Positions 1-8,392 of a DNA stretch of 64,000 bases are shown here, piece after piece. Origin of the DNA: [Pasteurella] aerogenes (GTDB lineage Bacteria; Pseudomonadota; Gammaproteobacteria; Enterobacterales; Pasteurellaceae); contig LR134362.1 in the NCBI GenBank assembly GCA_900637275.1, positions 558,001 to 622,000 on the forward strand, given 5' to 3'. Position numbers and translations under genes: made by a program. The notes under the pieces are model-generated. The model made no database searches. It worked only from the letters and a program-made list of their open reading frames with translations, and was not told the DNA's origin. How positions within the stretch are numbered: the stretch's first letter is position 1; the number at the start of each line of letters is the position of its first letter.

Positions 1-1
1 T

Positions 2-307
2 GCGTTAATCGGTTTTATTTTGATCCAACAAGGTAAAGGCGCAAATGCTGGCGCTTCTTTTGGTGGTGGCGCGTCAGGAACCGTGTTTGGTTCTGCTGGT
101 GCGGGTAACTTTCTTTCTCGTACGACCGCAATTTTGGCAACGATTTTCTTTATTGTCAGCCTTGTGATTGGCAATATTAATTCTCATCGTAATAACGTAC
201 AACAAGGTAAATTTGACGATTTATCGCAAGCTGCAGAACAAATGCAACAGCAACAAGCTGCACCAGTCGCGCCGGCAGATAATAAAAATAGCGATATTCC
301 TCAATAA
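2..307 (+). CDS. secG: SecG, protein-export translocase subunit (5' truncated by window edge)
   Basis: The open frame runs in from the left edge, so the true start lies outside the window. SecG is the small third subunit of the SecYEG inner-membrane translocon. The visible part contains the end of the first membrane segment, then the glycine/alanine-rich cytosolic loop typical of SecG (GANAGASFGGGASGTVFGS). A second membrane segment follows (ATIFFIVSLVIGNI), and then a hydrophilic Gln/Ala-rich tail. A tRNA-Leu gene lies 20 bp downstream, the same arrangement as secG-leuU in enteric bacteria, so the two are probably co-transcribed. Confidence 0.95.
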   Translation, partial: ALIGFILIQQGKGANAGASFGGGASGTVFGSAGAGNFLSRTTAILATIFFIVSLVIGNINSHRNNVQQGKFDDLSQAAEQMQQQQAAPVAPADNKNSDIPQ

Positions 308-327
308 AAAACAAATTGCTTCTTAAC

Positions 328-413
328 GCTCCGATGGTGGAATTGGTAGACACGCTATCTTGAGGGGGTAGTGTCCATAGGACGTGCGAGTTCAAGTCTC
401 GCTCGGAGCACCA
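328..413 (+). tRNA. leuU: tRNA-Leu (anticodon GAG)
   Basis: The 86-nt cloverleaf has a 7-bp acceptor stem (GCTCCGA / TCGGAGC) and an encoded 3' CCA at 411-413. The D-loop contains GGTAGAC. The anticodon arm is CTATC-TTGAGGG-GGTAG, giving anticodon GAG. The T arm is GCGAG-TTCAAGT-CTCGC. The long variable arm is the class II feature expected for leucine tRNA. It sits between secG and a strong terminator. Confidence 0.96.
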
Positions 414-421
414 AAAATCAT

Positions 422-450
422 AAAGACCGCAAAAAAGTGCGGTCTTTTTT
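422..450 (+). terminator. Rho-independent terminator after tRNA-Leu, containing a DNA uptake signal
   Basis: The stem AAAGACCGC (422-430) pairs with GCGGTCTTT (439-447) and is followed by a run of T. The right arm contains a perfect uptake-signal core, AAGTGCGGT (435-443), a common Pasteurellaceae arrangement in which the uptake signal also serves as part of a terminator. Confidence 0.85.
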
Positions 451-493
451 TCGCATATTTGTGTTGATGAAACAGTGCAAAATAATTTTCAAT

Positions 494-1276
494 CTACAGC
501 GTAGCTAAAATAATTTGTTCGGGATCGATATTAAACCACAGGCGTTGGTCAAGTGCGATTTGTTCATCGTGAGGGACGGTGGCACAGAGTTCGGTTTCCT
601 TGCCCAAGGATAATATCACTTCTTTAAAATCATTTTTATCAACGATGGATTTAACCGTTGCTAGATAGCTGTTCGGTTGAGATGTCGCTTGATAGGATAT
701 TTTTACCCAAGGCGCTTTGATCATCAGCAATACTTCTTTTTCTAAAACTAATTGTAAGCGCACCGCACTTTGCGCGGTGATGGAAACGCGCAGTGGATGA
801 GGAAAATCGGTAATATGCACGTCTATATAACAATGAACGTCCTCATGAATCAGTCGTTTAATATTGCCGAAAAACTGGTTTCTTGCGCTACTTTGTAGCG
901 AAAAACGAGTAGTAGCAAATAACAGGCTGTTGAGCGGGACGCTCTCATCTTGCAAAATTGAGAATGCCTTTTGTTGGGTTTGTTCTAATAAATCATAAAG
1001 TTGCAACAGTCGCAGGGCATAAGTTGTTAATTGGGTGCCACCGCCATTTTTTCCGCCCGTATTGCGTTCAAGCAAGGGTTTGGGGCTAATTTTATTCATC
1101 ATCTCTAAATGATCCCAAGCGCTTTTGTAGCTAACTTGTGCATTTTTCGCCGCTTGGTTAATGGATCCACATTGCTGAATTTCTTTGAGTAAACGGATAC
1201 GTTTGGGATCTACAAAGAGTTGTTGCTGCAATTTGATGGTTAATAGAATTTCGCTGTTTAATTCGGTCGCTAACAT
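494..1276 (-). CDS. modE: ModE, molybdate-responsive transcriptional regulator
   Basis: This 260-residue protein has the ModE layout. An N-terminal winged helix-turn-helix at about residues 20-80 includes GSINQAAKNAQVSYKSAWDH and the GGKNGGGTQLT segment. Two molybdate-binding Mop-type domains follow, at about 120-190 and 195-258. ModE with bound molybdate normally represses modABC and tunes molybdoenzyme genes. Here it is divergent from modA, with 128 bp between the two start codons and a ModE-like palindrome in the gap. This fits autoregulated molybdate supply, and the molybdoenzyme FdhF is encoded in the same window. Confidence 0.95.
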   Translation of the reverse strand: MLATELNSEILLTIKLQQQLFVDPKRIRLLKEIQQCGSINQAAKNAQVSYKSAWDHLEMMNKISPKPLLERNTGGKNGGGTQLTTYALRLLQLYDLLEQTQQKAFSILQDESVPLNSLLFATTRFSLQSSARNQFFGNIKRLIHEDVHCYIDVHITDFPHPLRVSITAQSAVRLQLVLEKEVLLMIKAPWVKISYQATSQPNSYLATVKSIVDKNDFKEVILSLGKETELCATVPHDEQIALDQRLWFNIDPEQIILATL

Positions 1277-1349
1277 AGTATTTCAATGAATCGTTTTTTT
1301 ACATAGTGTAATCGAAACTGATTTTTTTATGTAGCATTTATTTTAATTT

Positions 1350-1373
1350 CATTATATAATTATATTTATAATG
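1350..1373. promoter_or_regulatory. Candidate ModE operator upstream of modA
   Basis: A 24-bp dyad has perfect 7-bp outer arms CATTATA (1350-1356) and TATAATG (1367-1373). Read as CATTATATA-N6-TTTATAATG, it has the 9-6-9 layout of the Escherichia coli ModE box and differs at only a few positions. It lies about 30 bp before the modA start, where bound ModE would block transcription. Function is inferred from position and similarity. Confidence 0.65.
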
Positions 1374-1404
1374 AGTTGATTTATGATAAATTGGAGGAAG
1401 GGTG

Positions 1405-2184
1405 ATGCGTAAGCTAAATGGTCGAATAACAAAATGGGTAATATTGTTAACGATGGTGCTAAGTTCGGTGTCATTTTTAGCACAGGCAAAAACAACGGTG
1501 TTTGCTGCGGCGTCGATGACCAATGCGTTGGAGCAAATCGCGAAGGAATATGGCAAACAATATCCGAACCAAGAAATTGTTTTTTCCTTTGCATCATCTT
1601 CTGCGTTGGCAAGACAAATCACCCAAGGCGCGCCTGCCGATATTTTTATTTCTGCTGATCAGCAATGGATGGATTTTTTGGCGGAAAAAGGGGAAATTGA
1701 AGCGGCAAGTCGGAAAACTATTGCTGGAAATGCGTTGGTGATGATTGCGCCAAAAGAGAGCCACATTGAGTCGGTAGATCTAACGGATGATCAATGGCAA
1801 TCTGCTTTAAATGGTGCATTTTTAGCTGTCGGCGATCCGGCGTACGTGCCGGCAGGAATTTATGCAAAAGCCGCTTTTACTTATTTAAATCAATGGGATA
1901 GTTTACAGAAAAAATTAGCGCGTGCGGATAATGTCCGCAAAGCGTTATTGTTGGTAGAAAAAGGTGAAGTGCCATTGGGCGTGGTGTATCAAACGGATGC
2001 GATGATTAGCGCAGATAATGTGAAAATTGTTGCAGTTTTCCCAGAAAAATCCCATATGCCAGTAGAATATCCCGCAGCGATCGTTAAAGGGCATGAGCGT
2101 GCTGAAACGAGAGATTTTTTTGATTATTTACACTCCGCGCCGGCAAAAGAAATTTTCCGCAAAAATGGGTTTACTATCAAATAA
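1405..2184 (+). CDS. modA: ModA, periplasmic molybdate-binding protein
   Basis: This is the substrate-binding protein of the molybdate ABC importer. A Sec signal peptide spans residues 1-28, ending FLAQA before KTTVFAAASM. The mature protein shows the ModA hallmarks FAAASMTNALEQIAK and FSFASSSALARQI (oxyanion-contacting serines), QGAPADIFISAD and GDPAYVPAGIYAK. I chose the ATG at 1405 over an in-frame GTG at 1402 because GGAGGA at 1393-1398 is better spaced from it. It is first in modABC and probably ModE-repressed. Confidence 0.95.
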   Translation: MRKLNGRITKWVILLTMVLSSVSFLAQAKTTVFAAASMTNALEQIAKEYGKQYPNQEIVFSFASSSALARQITQGAPADIFISADQQWMDFLAEKGEIEAASRKTIAGNALVMIAPKESHIESVDLTDDQWQSALNGAFLAVGDPAYVPAGIYAKAAFTYLNQWDSLQKKLARADNVRKALLLVEKGEVPLGVVYQTDAMISADNVKIVAVFPEKSHMPVEYPAAIVKGHERAETRDFFDYLHSAPAKEIFRKNGFTIK

Positions 2185-2245
2185 TCTTGTTTTTTGTACA
2201 GATCAAATGTTGGAAACAGAGAAAATTTAACTTTAATATCATGTA

Positions 2246-2980
2246 ATGATAATGATTGACGAATTGATTGGGTATTTTCATTTATCGCCGGCGGAGCTAA
2301 GTGCGGTCTATTTAAGCGTTAAAGTGGGCATTGTTTCGGTTTTAGCCGGTTTGCCTTTTGCGTTGCTGGTGGCATGGGTTTTAGCGAAAAAAGATTTTTT
2401 CGGCAAAGCCTTCCTCAATGGAATTATCCATTTGCCTTTAGTATTGCCGCCGGTGGTTATTGGATATTTATTATTAATCGCTATGGGTCGGAACGGGATT
2501 ATCGGTCAATATTTGTTGCAATGGTTTGACTTTAGTTTCGGATTTAGTTGGTACGGTGCGGCGCTGGCTTCGGCAATCGTCGCGTTTCCGTTGGTGGTAC
2601 GGGCGATTCGCTTGGCGTTAGAAAGTGTGGATGTGAAGTTAGAACAAGCTGCAGCCACCTTAGGCGCATCGCCATGGCGGGTATTTTTCACTGTTGTGTT
2701 GCCACTTTCTTTTCCCGGCATTTTAGCTGGGGTGATTTTAGGTTTTGCCCGCTCTTTAGGCGAATTCGGCTCGACGATTACGTTTGTTTCCAATATTCCG
2801 GAAGTAACACAAACCATTCCACTTGCCATGTATTCCTTTATCGAAACGCCCGGTGCGGAAAGTGCCGCGGCGCGACTTTGTCTCATTGCCATTATGATTT
2901 CGTTAATTTCTTTATTATTTTCCGAATGGTTGGCAAAACGGACACAACAAAAATTAGGACGCGTGGATGTTAGAAATTAA
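2246..2980 (+). CDS. modB: ModB, molybdate ABC transporter permease
   Basis: This 244-residue inner-membrane permease has about five hydrophobic segments. The EAA coupling-loop motif EQAAATLGASPWRVFFTVVLP, at about residues 132-152, docks onto the ATPase. The segments LPLVLPPVVIGYLL and FARSLGEFGSTITF are characteristic of ModB. The gene lies 61 bp after modA and overlaps modC by 14 nt, indicating coupled translation. The Shine-Dalgarno sequence before 2246 is weak; an in-frame ATG at 2252 is an alternative start. Confidence 0.95.
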   Translation: MIMIDELIGYFHLSPAELSAVYLSVKVGIVSVLAGLPFALLVAWVLAKKDFFGKAFLNGIIHLPLVLPPVVIGYLLLIAMGRNGIIGQYLLQWFDFSFGFSWYGAALASAIVAFPLVVRAIRLALESVDVKLEQAAATLGASPWRVFFTVVLPLSFPGILAGVILGFARSLGEFGSTITFVSNIPEVTQTIPLAMYSFIETPGAESAAARLCLIAIMISLISLLFSEWLAKRTQQKLGRVDVRN

Positions 2981-4025
2981 GGTTAAAAAACAGCTGGGGA
3001 AGATGGAGTTGATGGCAGATTTGCACATTCCCAATCAAGGCATTACCGCGATTTTTGGGCTTTCAGGATCAGGGAAATCATCTCTGATTAATTTAGTCAG
3101 TGGTTTAATTGCGCCGGATGAAGGATTTATTCGATTAAATGACCGCACTTTAGTGGATGTGGCGAGAAAAATAAGCGTACCAACCCATGCGCGCCGGGCG
3201 GGCTATGTGTTTCAAGAAGCGCGTTTGTTTCCTCATTACAATGTCAAAGGCAATTTGCGTTACGGAATGCGTAATGTCAGTACGCAAGAGTTTGATTATA
3301 TTGTTGATTTACTTGGCATAGGACATTTATTAAAGCGCTATCCGATCACCTTATCCGGCGGTGAAAAGCAGCGCGTGGCGATTGGACGAGCCTTATTGAC
3401 AGATCCGGATATTTTATTAATGGATGAACCGCTGTCGGCGTTAGATGTGCCACGCAAACGCGAGTTGTTGCGCTATTTGGAAACTTTATCTCAACAAATT
3501 GAAATTCCGATTCTTTACGTGACACATAGTTTGGATGAGTTGTTGCGCTTGGCGGAACGTGTGGTGTTGCTGGATGATGGAAAAGTCAAAGCCTATGATG
3601 TTTTGGAGAAGATTTGGCAAAATTCGTTATTTTCTCCATGGAAAACGGAACATGAACAAAGCGCGGTGTTGTCTTTGCCGGTTCATTTGCATCATCCTGT
3701 GTACAAAATGACCGCGCTTTCTCTCGGCGAACAATTATTGTGGGTCAATGCAGTGGCGCAGCCGATTGGTGATAAGGTGCGGGTGTGCGTACATAGTTCC
3801 GATGTTTCTTTAGCCTTGATCATGCCGGAGAAAAGCAGCATTCGTAATATTTTACGCGGAAAAATCACCGCACTTTTTGCTTTTGATGATCGCGTGGATG
3901 TGCAATTGGACGTATCTTCTCAACAAATTTGGGCAAGCCTAAGCAAATGGTCTTTCAATGACTTACATTTAACGGTAGGGCAGTCGGTTTATGTGCAAAT
4001 TAAGGCGGTGTCCGTGGTGAAATAA
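2967..4025 (+). CDS. modC: ModC, molybdate ABC transporter ATP-binding protein
   Basis: This 352-residue ATPase energises ModAB. Visible elements are Walker A GLSGSGKSS at residues 31-39, a Q-loop region YVFQEARLFPHY, the ABC signature LSGGEKQRVAIGRALL, Walker B ILLMDEPLSALD and a switch histidine in YVTHSLDE. The C-terminal third is a Mop-type molybdate-binding domain (around SSIRNILRGKITAL), as in ModC of other gamma-proteobacteria. The start overlaps the end of modB. A hairpin terminator begins at its stop codon. Confidence 0.95.
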   Translation: MLEIKVKKQLGKMELMADLHIPNQGITAIFGLSGSGKSSLINLVSGLIAPDEGFIRLNDRTLVDVARKISVPTHARRAGYVFQEARLFPHYNVKGNLRYGMRNVSTQEFDYIVDLLGIGHLLKRYPITLSGGEKQRVAIGRALLTDPDILLMDEPLSALDVPRKRELLRYLETLSQQIEIPILYVTHSLDELLRLAERVVLLDDGKVKAYDVLEKIWQNSLFSPWKTEHEQSAVLSLPVHLHHPVYKMTALSLGEQLLWVNAVAQPIGDKVRVCVHSSDVSLALIMPEKSSIRNILRGKITALFAFDDRVDVQLDVSSQQIWASLSKWSFNDLHLTVGQSVYVQIKAVSVVK

Positions 4026-4055
4026 AAATCGCGCTTTAGCATCACGCGATTTTTT
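4024..4055 (+). terminator. Terminator of modABC
   Basis: AAAAATCGCG (4024-4033) pairs with CGCGATTTTT (4045-4054), with an 11-nt loop and a T tract. It lies between convergent modC and tehB, and its A/T-flanked stem could work in both directions. Confidence 0.8.
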
Positions 4056-4066
4056 AAGGGAGAAAA

Positions 4067-4930
4067 TTAAGCGATTTTTTTCGCTAGCATGGTGACAAAT
4101 TTCATTTTGATCCGATTGCCGTTTTCATCGGTTTTATGTAACTCGCCCATTTCTTCGTTATATTTAACCAGCTCCCAGCCTTGATAATAGTCTTTTAGTT
4201 CATTTTCTTTAAAGGTGAAAGAAAACGGTAGTGGACAAGGAACATCTTCGGTACTCATAGCGGCAACGATCAAATTATACCCATTTTTATTGGTATGTTG
4301 TTGCATATTGTAGATAATTTGCGGTACCGCTTGACGATCAAGGAACATGAAAACGACCGTTGAAACGATAAAATCGTAATCTTCTTGGATATTGGCAGAA
4401 TTAATATCATAAAGTGCGGTGTTTATTTTTAGATTTTCTTTCGCTGCTGTTTCTTGCAAAAAGGCAAGGCTGGTTTCGTTGTGATCCCAAGAGGTGACCT
4501 CATGTCCGAGCAAACTTAAAAAGAGCGAGTTTCTGCCTTGACCGCAGCCTAAATCCAGCACTTTTCCCGTCGGAACAATATCTACCGCGCTTTTTACTTC
4601 TGAATGAGTTGGTGTCATATTGTATTTTTTGCTGAAATAATCTTCTTTACTACAATAAAACTCCAAATAGCATTCTAAATCTTCACTTAACGCTTCCACT
4701 TTGTGCCATTGTTGCGGTTCAACAAATGGCGTTTCTTGTGATGCGGTGAAAATATGTTCGGCGATAACCTCACCGTTTTCGGTTAATTCATAAAATTTTA
4801 ATTTCCCTTTTAATACAGTTAATTTTCCCCATGTACCGACTTTGGTATTGTGTTTTTCTTGGAACATTTGCGGCAAGCTGTTTGCTGTCCAAACCGGCAT
4901 TTTTTTATAACAAATTAATTCTTTTTTCAT
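4067..4930 (-). CDS. tehB: TehB, SAM-dependent tellurite-resistance methyltransferase (long form)
   Basis: This 287-residue protein matches the Haemophilus long form of TehB. An N-terminal cupin-like domain covers about residues 1-90 (MPVWTANSLPQMFQEKHNTK, then GTWGKLTVLKGKLKFYE). A class I methyltransferase domain follows, with SAM motif VLDLGCGQGRNSLFLSLLG at about residues 122-140. Escherichia coli TehB lacks the N-terminal domain. The family methylates tellurite or selenite and contributes to oxidant resistance. A GGAG ribosome-binding site precedes the start. No tehA is adjacent. Confidence 0.93.
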   Translation of the reverse strand: MKKELICYKKMPVWTANSLPQMFQEKHNTKVGTWGKLTVLKGKLKFYELTENGEVIAEHIFTASQETPFVEPQQWHKVEALSEDLECYLEFYCSKEDYFSKKYNMTPTHSEVKSAVDIVPTGKVLDLGCGQGRNSLFLSLLGHEVTSWDHNETSLAFLQETAAKENLKINTALYDINSANIQEDYDFIVSTVVFMFLDRQAVPQIIYNMQQHTNKNGYNLIVAAMSTEDVPCPLPFSFTFKENELKDYYQGWELVKYNEEMGELHKTDENGNRIKMKFVTMLAKKIA

Positions 4931-5130
4931 TTATGTACTCCAAATCAATTAATATCCGACTGCTATAGTAGGAAATATTGCGATAATATTCAATCTTTTC
5001 TTACTAAAATACTCAGATTTAATTAGCATTTTTGTGCATTATAAAACTATCGTAAATTTATGTAAATTTTGCTAAACTGCGGTGAGTTTCATTGGGTTAT
5101 CATTTTATTATTTTGTTTAGGATTTAGCTT

Positions 5131-5580
5131 ATGCGTTGCCCGTTTTGTTTCGCCGAGGAAACGAAGGTTATCGACAGTCGTTTGGTTTCCGACGGTTATC
5201 AAGTGCGTCGTCGTCGTGAATGTGAAAAATGCCACGAGCGTTTTACTACTTTTGAAACGGCGGAATTAGTCGTGCCTAAAATCATTAAAAATGATGGTAG
5301 TCGCGAGCCTTTTGATGAAGATAAATTACGTCGAGGTATTCAGCACGCCTTAGAAAAACGTCCGGTCAGCCTTGACGATGTGGAACGAGCGATTAGCCAT
5401 ATTATTTATCAATTAAGAGCGACCGGTGAGCGCGAAGTTTCCAGTCAATTAGTTGGGCGTTTGGCGATGAATGAATTAAAACAATTGGATAAAGTGGCGT
5501 ATATTCGTTTTGCTTCCGTATATTTAAGTTTTGATAACATTAATGAGTTTACCAAAGAAATTGAGAATTTAAAGGATTAA
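5131..5580 (+). CDS. nrdR: NrdR, ribonucleotide reductase repressor
   Basis: This 149-residue protein has the usual NrdR length. A zinc ribbon has cysteines at residues 3, 6, 31 and 34 (MRCPFC and ECEKC). The ATP-cone nucleotide-sensing domain starts near residue 46 (VVPKIIKNDGSREPFDEDKL) and contains the conserved REVSSQLVGRLAM segment. NrdR represses nrd genes when bound to dATP/ATP. It is first in nrdR-ribD-degS, the gene order seen in Haemophilus, and ends 2 nt before ribD. Confidence 0.97.
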   Translation: MRCPFCFAEETKVIDSRLVSDGYQVRRRRECEKCHERFTTFETAELVVPKIIKNDGSREPFDEDKLRRGIQHALEKRPVSLDDVERAISHIIYQLRATGEREVSSQLVGRLAMNELKQLDKVAYIRFASVYLSFDNINEFTKEIENLKD

Positions 5581-5582
5581 TT

Positions 5583-6722
5583 ATGCATGATCAATTCAGC
5601 GAGCAGGATTGCCAATTTATGCAAATGGCGTTGGATTTAGCCGCATTGGGGCGTTTTACCACGACGCCAAATCCTTCCGTTGGGTGCGTATTGGTAAAAA
5701 ATGGGGAAGTAGTGGGGCGCGGTTTTCATTTTAAAGCCGGTGAACCACACGCCGAAGTGATGGCGATGCGTGAAGCCGGAGAGCGAGCAAAAGGTGCGAC
5801 AGCTTATGTCACTTTGGAACCTTGTTCCCATTTTGGGCGCACACCGCCTTGTGCCAAAGGGCTAATTGAAGCTGGCGTGGCACGTGTCGTGGCGGCAATG
5901 GAAGATCCTAATCCGCAAGTAGCAGGCAAGGGGCTTGCGATGTTGGCGGAGGCGGGAATTGAAAGTGCGGTCGGTTTATTACAAGAAAAAGCGGAGTTGC
6001 TCAATCAAGGTTTTCTAAAACGGATGAGGACCGGCTTACCTTTTGTACGGTTAAAAATGGGAATGAGTATCGATGGAAGAACCGCGATGGCAAGTGGTGA
6101 GAGTAAATGGATTACCGGTGAAGCATCTCGGCGTGATGTGCAAGTTGAACGCGCGGCAAGTTCCGCCATTCTTTCTACTGCGCAAACCGTAGTGGCAGAT
6201 GATCCGCGCCTTAATGTACGCTGGGAACAATTGCCGGCGTCGGTGCAACAATATTATCCGCTTTCTTCTTTGCGCCAGCCGGTGCGCGTGATTATGGATC
6301 GTCAGCATAAAGTATTACCAACGCATCAGCTTTTTCAAATTCCGTCACCGGTTTGGTTAGTCAGCGCTCATCATCAAAACCCGCGTGATTTTCCGGAATT
6401 TTGCGAGAAAATCTCACTTAATACCGAGTTAAATCATGCCTATTTGTTGGCATTAATGCAAGAATTGGGGCAACGACAAATTAACACCTTGTGGGTGGAG
6501 GCTGGTGCAGCGTTAGCTGGTGCTTTGATCGAAGCGGATTTAGTAGATGAACTGATCGTTTATATTGCGCCTAAATTATTGGGTGATCAGGCAAGAGGAT
6601 TATGCCATCTCTCAAATTTAACCAAATTAGCTGATGCGCCTTTATGGAAATTAAGTCATACCATGCAAATTGGAGATGATGTTAAATTGGTTTATCAGCG
6701 TAAGCATAAGCTAAAAAAATAA
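5583..6722 (+). CDS. ribD: RibD, bifunctional riboflavin biosynthesis deaminase/reductase
   Basis: RibD catalyses the second and third steps of riboflavin synthesis, deamination of the pyrimidinone and then NADPH reduction of the ribosyl chain. The N-terminal cytidine-deaminase fold (about residues 1-150) carries the zinc motif HAEVMAM and PCSHFGRTPPC. The C-terminal DHFR-like reductase (about 150-375) has RLKMGMSIDGRTAMASGESKW. The 379-residue length is normal. The start follows nrdR by 2 nt, with AAGGA inside the end of nrdR as ribosome-binding site. Confidence 0.96.
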   Translation: MHDQFSEQDCQFMQMALDLAALGRFTTTPNPSVGCVLVKNGEVVGRGFHFKAGEPHAEVMAMREAGERAKGATAYVTLEPCSHFGRTPPCAKGLIEAGVARVVAAMEDPNPQVAGKGLAMLAEAGIESAVGLLQEKAELLNQGFLKRMRTGLPFVRLKMGMSIDGRTAMASGESKWITGEASRRDVQVERAASSAILSTAQTVVADDPRLNVRWEQLPASVQQYYPLSSLRQPVRVIMDRQHKVLPTHQLFQIPSPVWLVSAHHQNPRDFPEFCEKISLNTELNHAYLLALMQELGQRQINTLWVEAGAALAGALIEADLVDELIVYIAPKLLGDQARGLCHLSNLTKLADAPLWKLSHTMQIGDDVKLVYQRKHKLKK

Positions 6723-6733
6723 AGGGAGTTGTT

Positions 6734-7762
6734 ATGTTAAAAAAAATAATTCAATCCGTCTTTATTGGATTGGCGACTGCCGCGGTGATTTTGTTGGCGC
6801 TGCCTTTTTTGCGCGATGGAATAGGCAATGATGGTGGTGAAGTAGCCTCTTATCGTGATGCGGTGCGTGTCGCATCACCTGCGGTAGTAAATGTTTATAA
6901 TCAAGCCTTTGCTTCGAATTCTAATAATAGTTTGCAAGTCAATAACTTAGGTTCCGGCGTGATTATGTCAAAAGACGGTTATATTTTAACCAATAAACAC
7001 GTCATTCAAAATGCGGATCAAATTGTCGTGGCGTTACAAACCGGCAAAGTGTATGAGGCGCAATTGGTTGGTTCAGATAATTTAACCGATCTTGCGGTAT
7101 TAAAAATCAAAGCCGATAACCTTTCCACTATTCCGCAAAATCCGAAACGTCAATCACATGTCGGTGATGTGGTGCTGGCGATTGGTAATCCGTATAATTT
7201 AGGGCAAAGCGTTTCGCAAGGGATTATTAGCGCCTTGGGACGTAATACCGTTGGTGATTTTATTGGGCGTCAGAATTTTATTCAAACAGATGCCTCAATA
7301 AATCGTGGAAATTCTGGTGGTGCTTTAATTAATTCGCTGGGCGAATTGGTTGGTATTAGTACGTTGAGTATCGGTAAAAGTGCTAATGAAATTGCTGAAG
7401 GGTTGAATTTTGCCATTCCGATTGATTTAGCAAATGATGTCTTGCAAAAAATTATTCGTGACGGGCGCGTTATTCGCGGTTATTTTGGTGTACAAAGCGA
7501 TATTTTATTTGCTAATGGGCAAGCAGGGCGTGATAAAGGTGTGTTGATCACCAATGTGATGCCGGGCAGTCCGGCAGCAAAAGCGGGCATCCAAGCCGGT
7601 GATATTATCGTTAAATTTGGCGATGTAGATGCCATTTCGCCGGCGCAAATGATGCAATTAATTAGCAATACCAAACCAAATGTTAAGGTCAATGTATTGA
7701 TTAAACGTTTGGGTAAAATGATCACTTTGCCGGTGAACATTGAAGAATACGCTTCGAATTAA
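6734..7762 (+). CDS. degS: DegS, inner-membrane serine protease of the envelope-stress response
   Basis: An N-terminal membrane anchor (SVFIGLATAAVILLALPFL) is followed by a trypsin-like domain. The catalytic triad lies in LTNKHVIQNAD (His), NLTDLAVLKI (Asp) and INRGNSGGALIN (Ser). A single PDZ domain follows (about residues 245-335, GVLITNVMPGSPAAKAGIQAG). One PDZ domain and an uncleaved anchor distinguish DegS from DegP/DegQ. It cleaves RseA to release sigma-E. The 342-residue length is typical, and GGGAG precedes the start. Confidence 0.94.
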   Translation: MLKKIIQSVFIGLATAAVILLALPFLRDGIGNDGGEVASYRDAVRVASPAVVNVYNQAFASNSNNSLQVNNLGSGVIMSKDGYILTNKHVIQNADQIVVALQTGKVYEAQLVGSDNLTDLAVLKIKADNLSTIPQNPKRQSHVGDVVLAIGNPYNLGQSVSQGIISALGRNTVGDFIGRQNFIQTDASINRGNSGGALINSLGELVGISTLSIGKSANEIAEGLNFAIPIDLANDVLQKIIRDGRVIRGYFGVQSDILFANGQAGRDKGVLITNVMPGSPAAKAGIQAGDIIVKFGDVDAISPAQMMQLISNTKPNVKVNVLIKRLGKMITLPVNIEEYASN

Positions 7763-7773
7763 TGTGGTAGATC

Positions 7774-8361
7774 ATGGAAACCAGTCATTTTTTTGCTTGT
7801 TTAGATCGTTTGAAATTAATTCAACGCTGGTCGTTGATGCGCAATATTGAAACGGAAAATCTTGCTGAACACAGTTTGCAAGTCGCCTTTGTGGCGCAAG
7901 CCTTGGCGATAATAAAAAATAAGTTTTATGGTGGCAAACTAAATGCGGATCGTATTGCGGTCATTGCGATGTATCACGACACATCTGAAATTTTTACCGG
8001 TGATCTACCGACGCCGATTAAATATTTTAATCCGCAAATCACGCAAGTATATAAGCAAATTGAAAGTGCTGCTGAGTTGCATTTAATCAGCTTGTTACCA
8101 CAAGAATTGCAGCAGGAATTTGCCCCTTATCTTGATAGCCAACAGTTTTCGCTGGAAGAACAACATATTGTGAAACAAGCAGATCTTATCTGTGCTTATA
8201 TTAAAACGAAATTTGAGTTGGAGCATGGCAACCAAGAATTTACCCAAGCAAAACAACGTCTTGAGCAGTTATTAGACACATGGAAAAGTCCGGAGATGGA
8301 CTATTTTATGCAAGTTTTCGTACCAAGTTTTGCTCAAACCTTGGATGAAATCGCGTTTTAA
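7774..8361 (+). CDS. yfbR: YfbR, 5'-deoxynucleotidase (HD domain)
   Basis: This 195-residue HD-domain phosphohydrolase belongs to the YfbR family, which dephosphorylates deoxyribonucleoside 5'-monophosphates. Metal-ligand positions are visible as ENLAEHSLQVAFV (His), MYHDTSEIFTGDLPTPIKYF (His-Asp) and QADLICAYIKTKFE (Asp). It follows degS by 11 bp on the same strand and is probably co-transcribed with it. Confidence 0.92.
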   Translation: METSHFFACLDRLKLIQRWSLMRNIETENLAEHSLQVAFVAQALAIIKNKFYGGKLNADRIAVIAMYHDTSEIFTGDLPTPIKYFNPQITQVYKQIESAAELHLISLLPQELQQEFAPYLDSQQFSLEEQHIVKQADLICAYIKTKFELEHGNQEFTQAKQRLEQLLDTWKSPEMDYFMQVFVPSFAQTLDEIAF

Positions 8362-8371
8362 ACGCGCTTTT
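8352..8371 (+). terminator. Possible weak terminator at the yfbR stop codon
   Basis: CGCGTTT (8352-8358) pairs with AAACGCG (8360-8366), followed by CTTTT. The stem spans the yfbR stop codon and separates it from convergent nimR. The loop is only one base as drawn, so the real structure is a shorter stem with a larger loop. Confidence 0.35.
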
Positions 8372-8392
8372 CATCCTATTTCTCGTGTGGCG

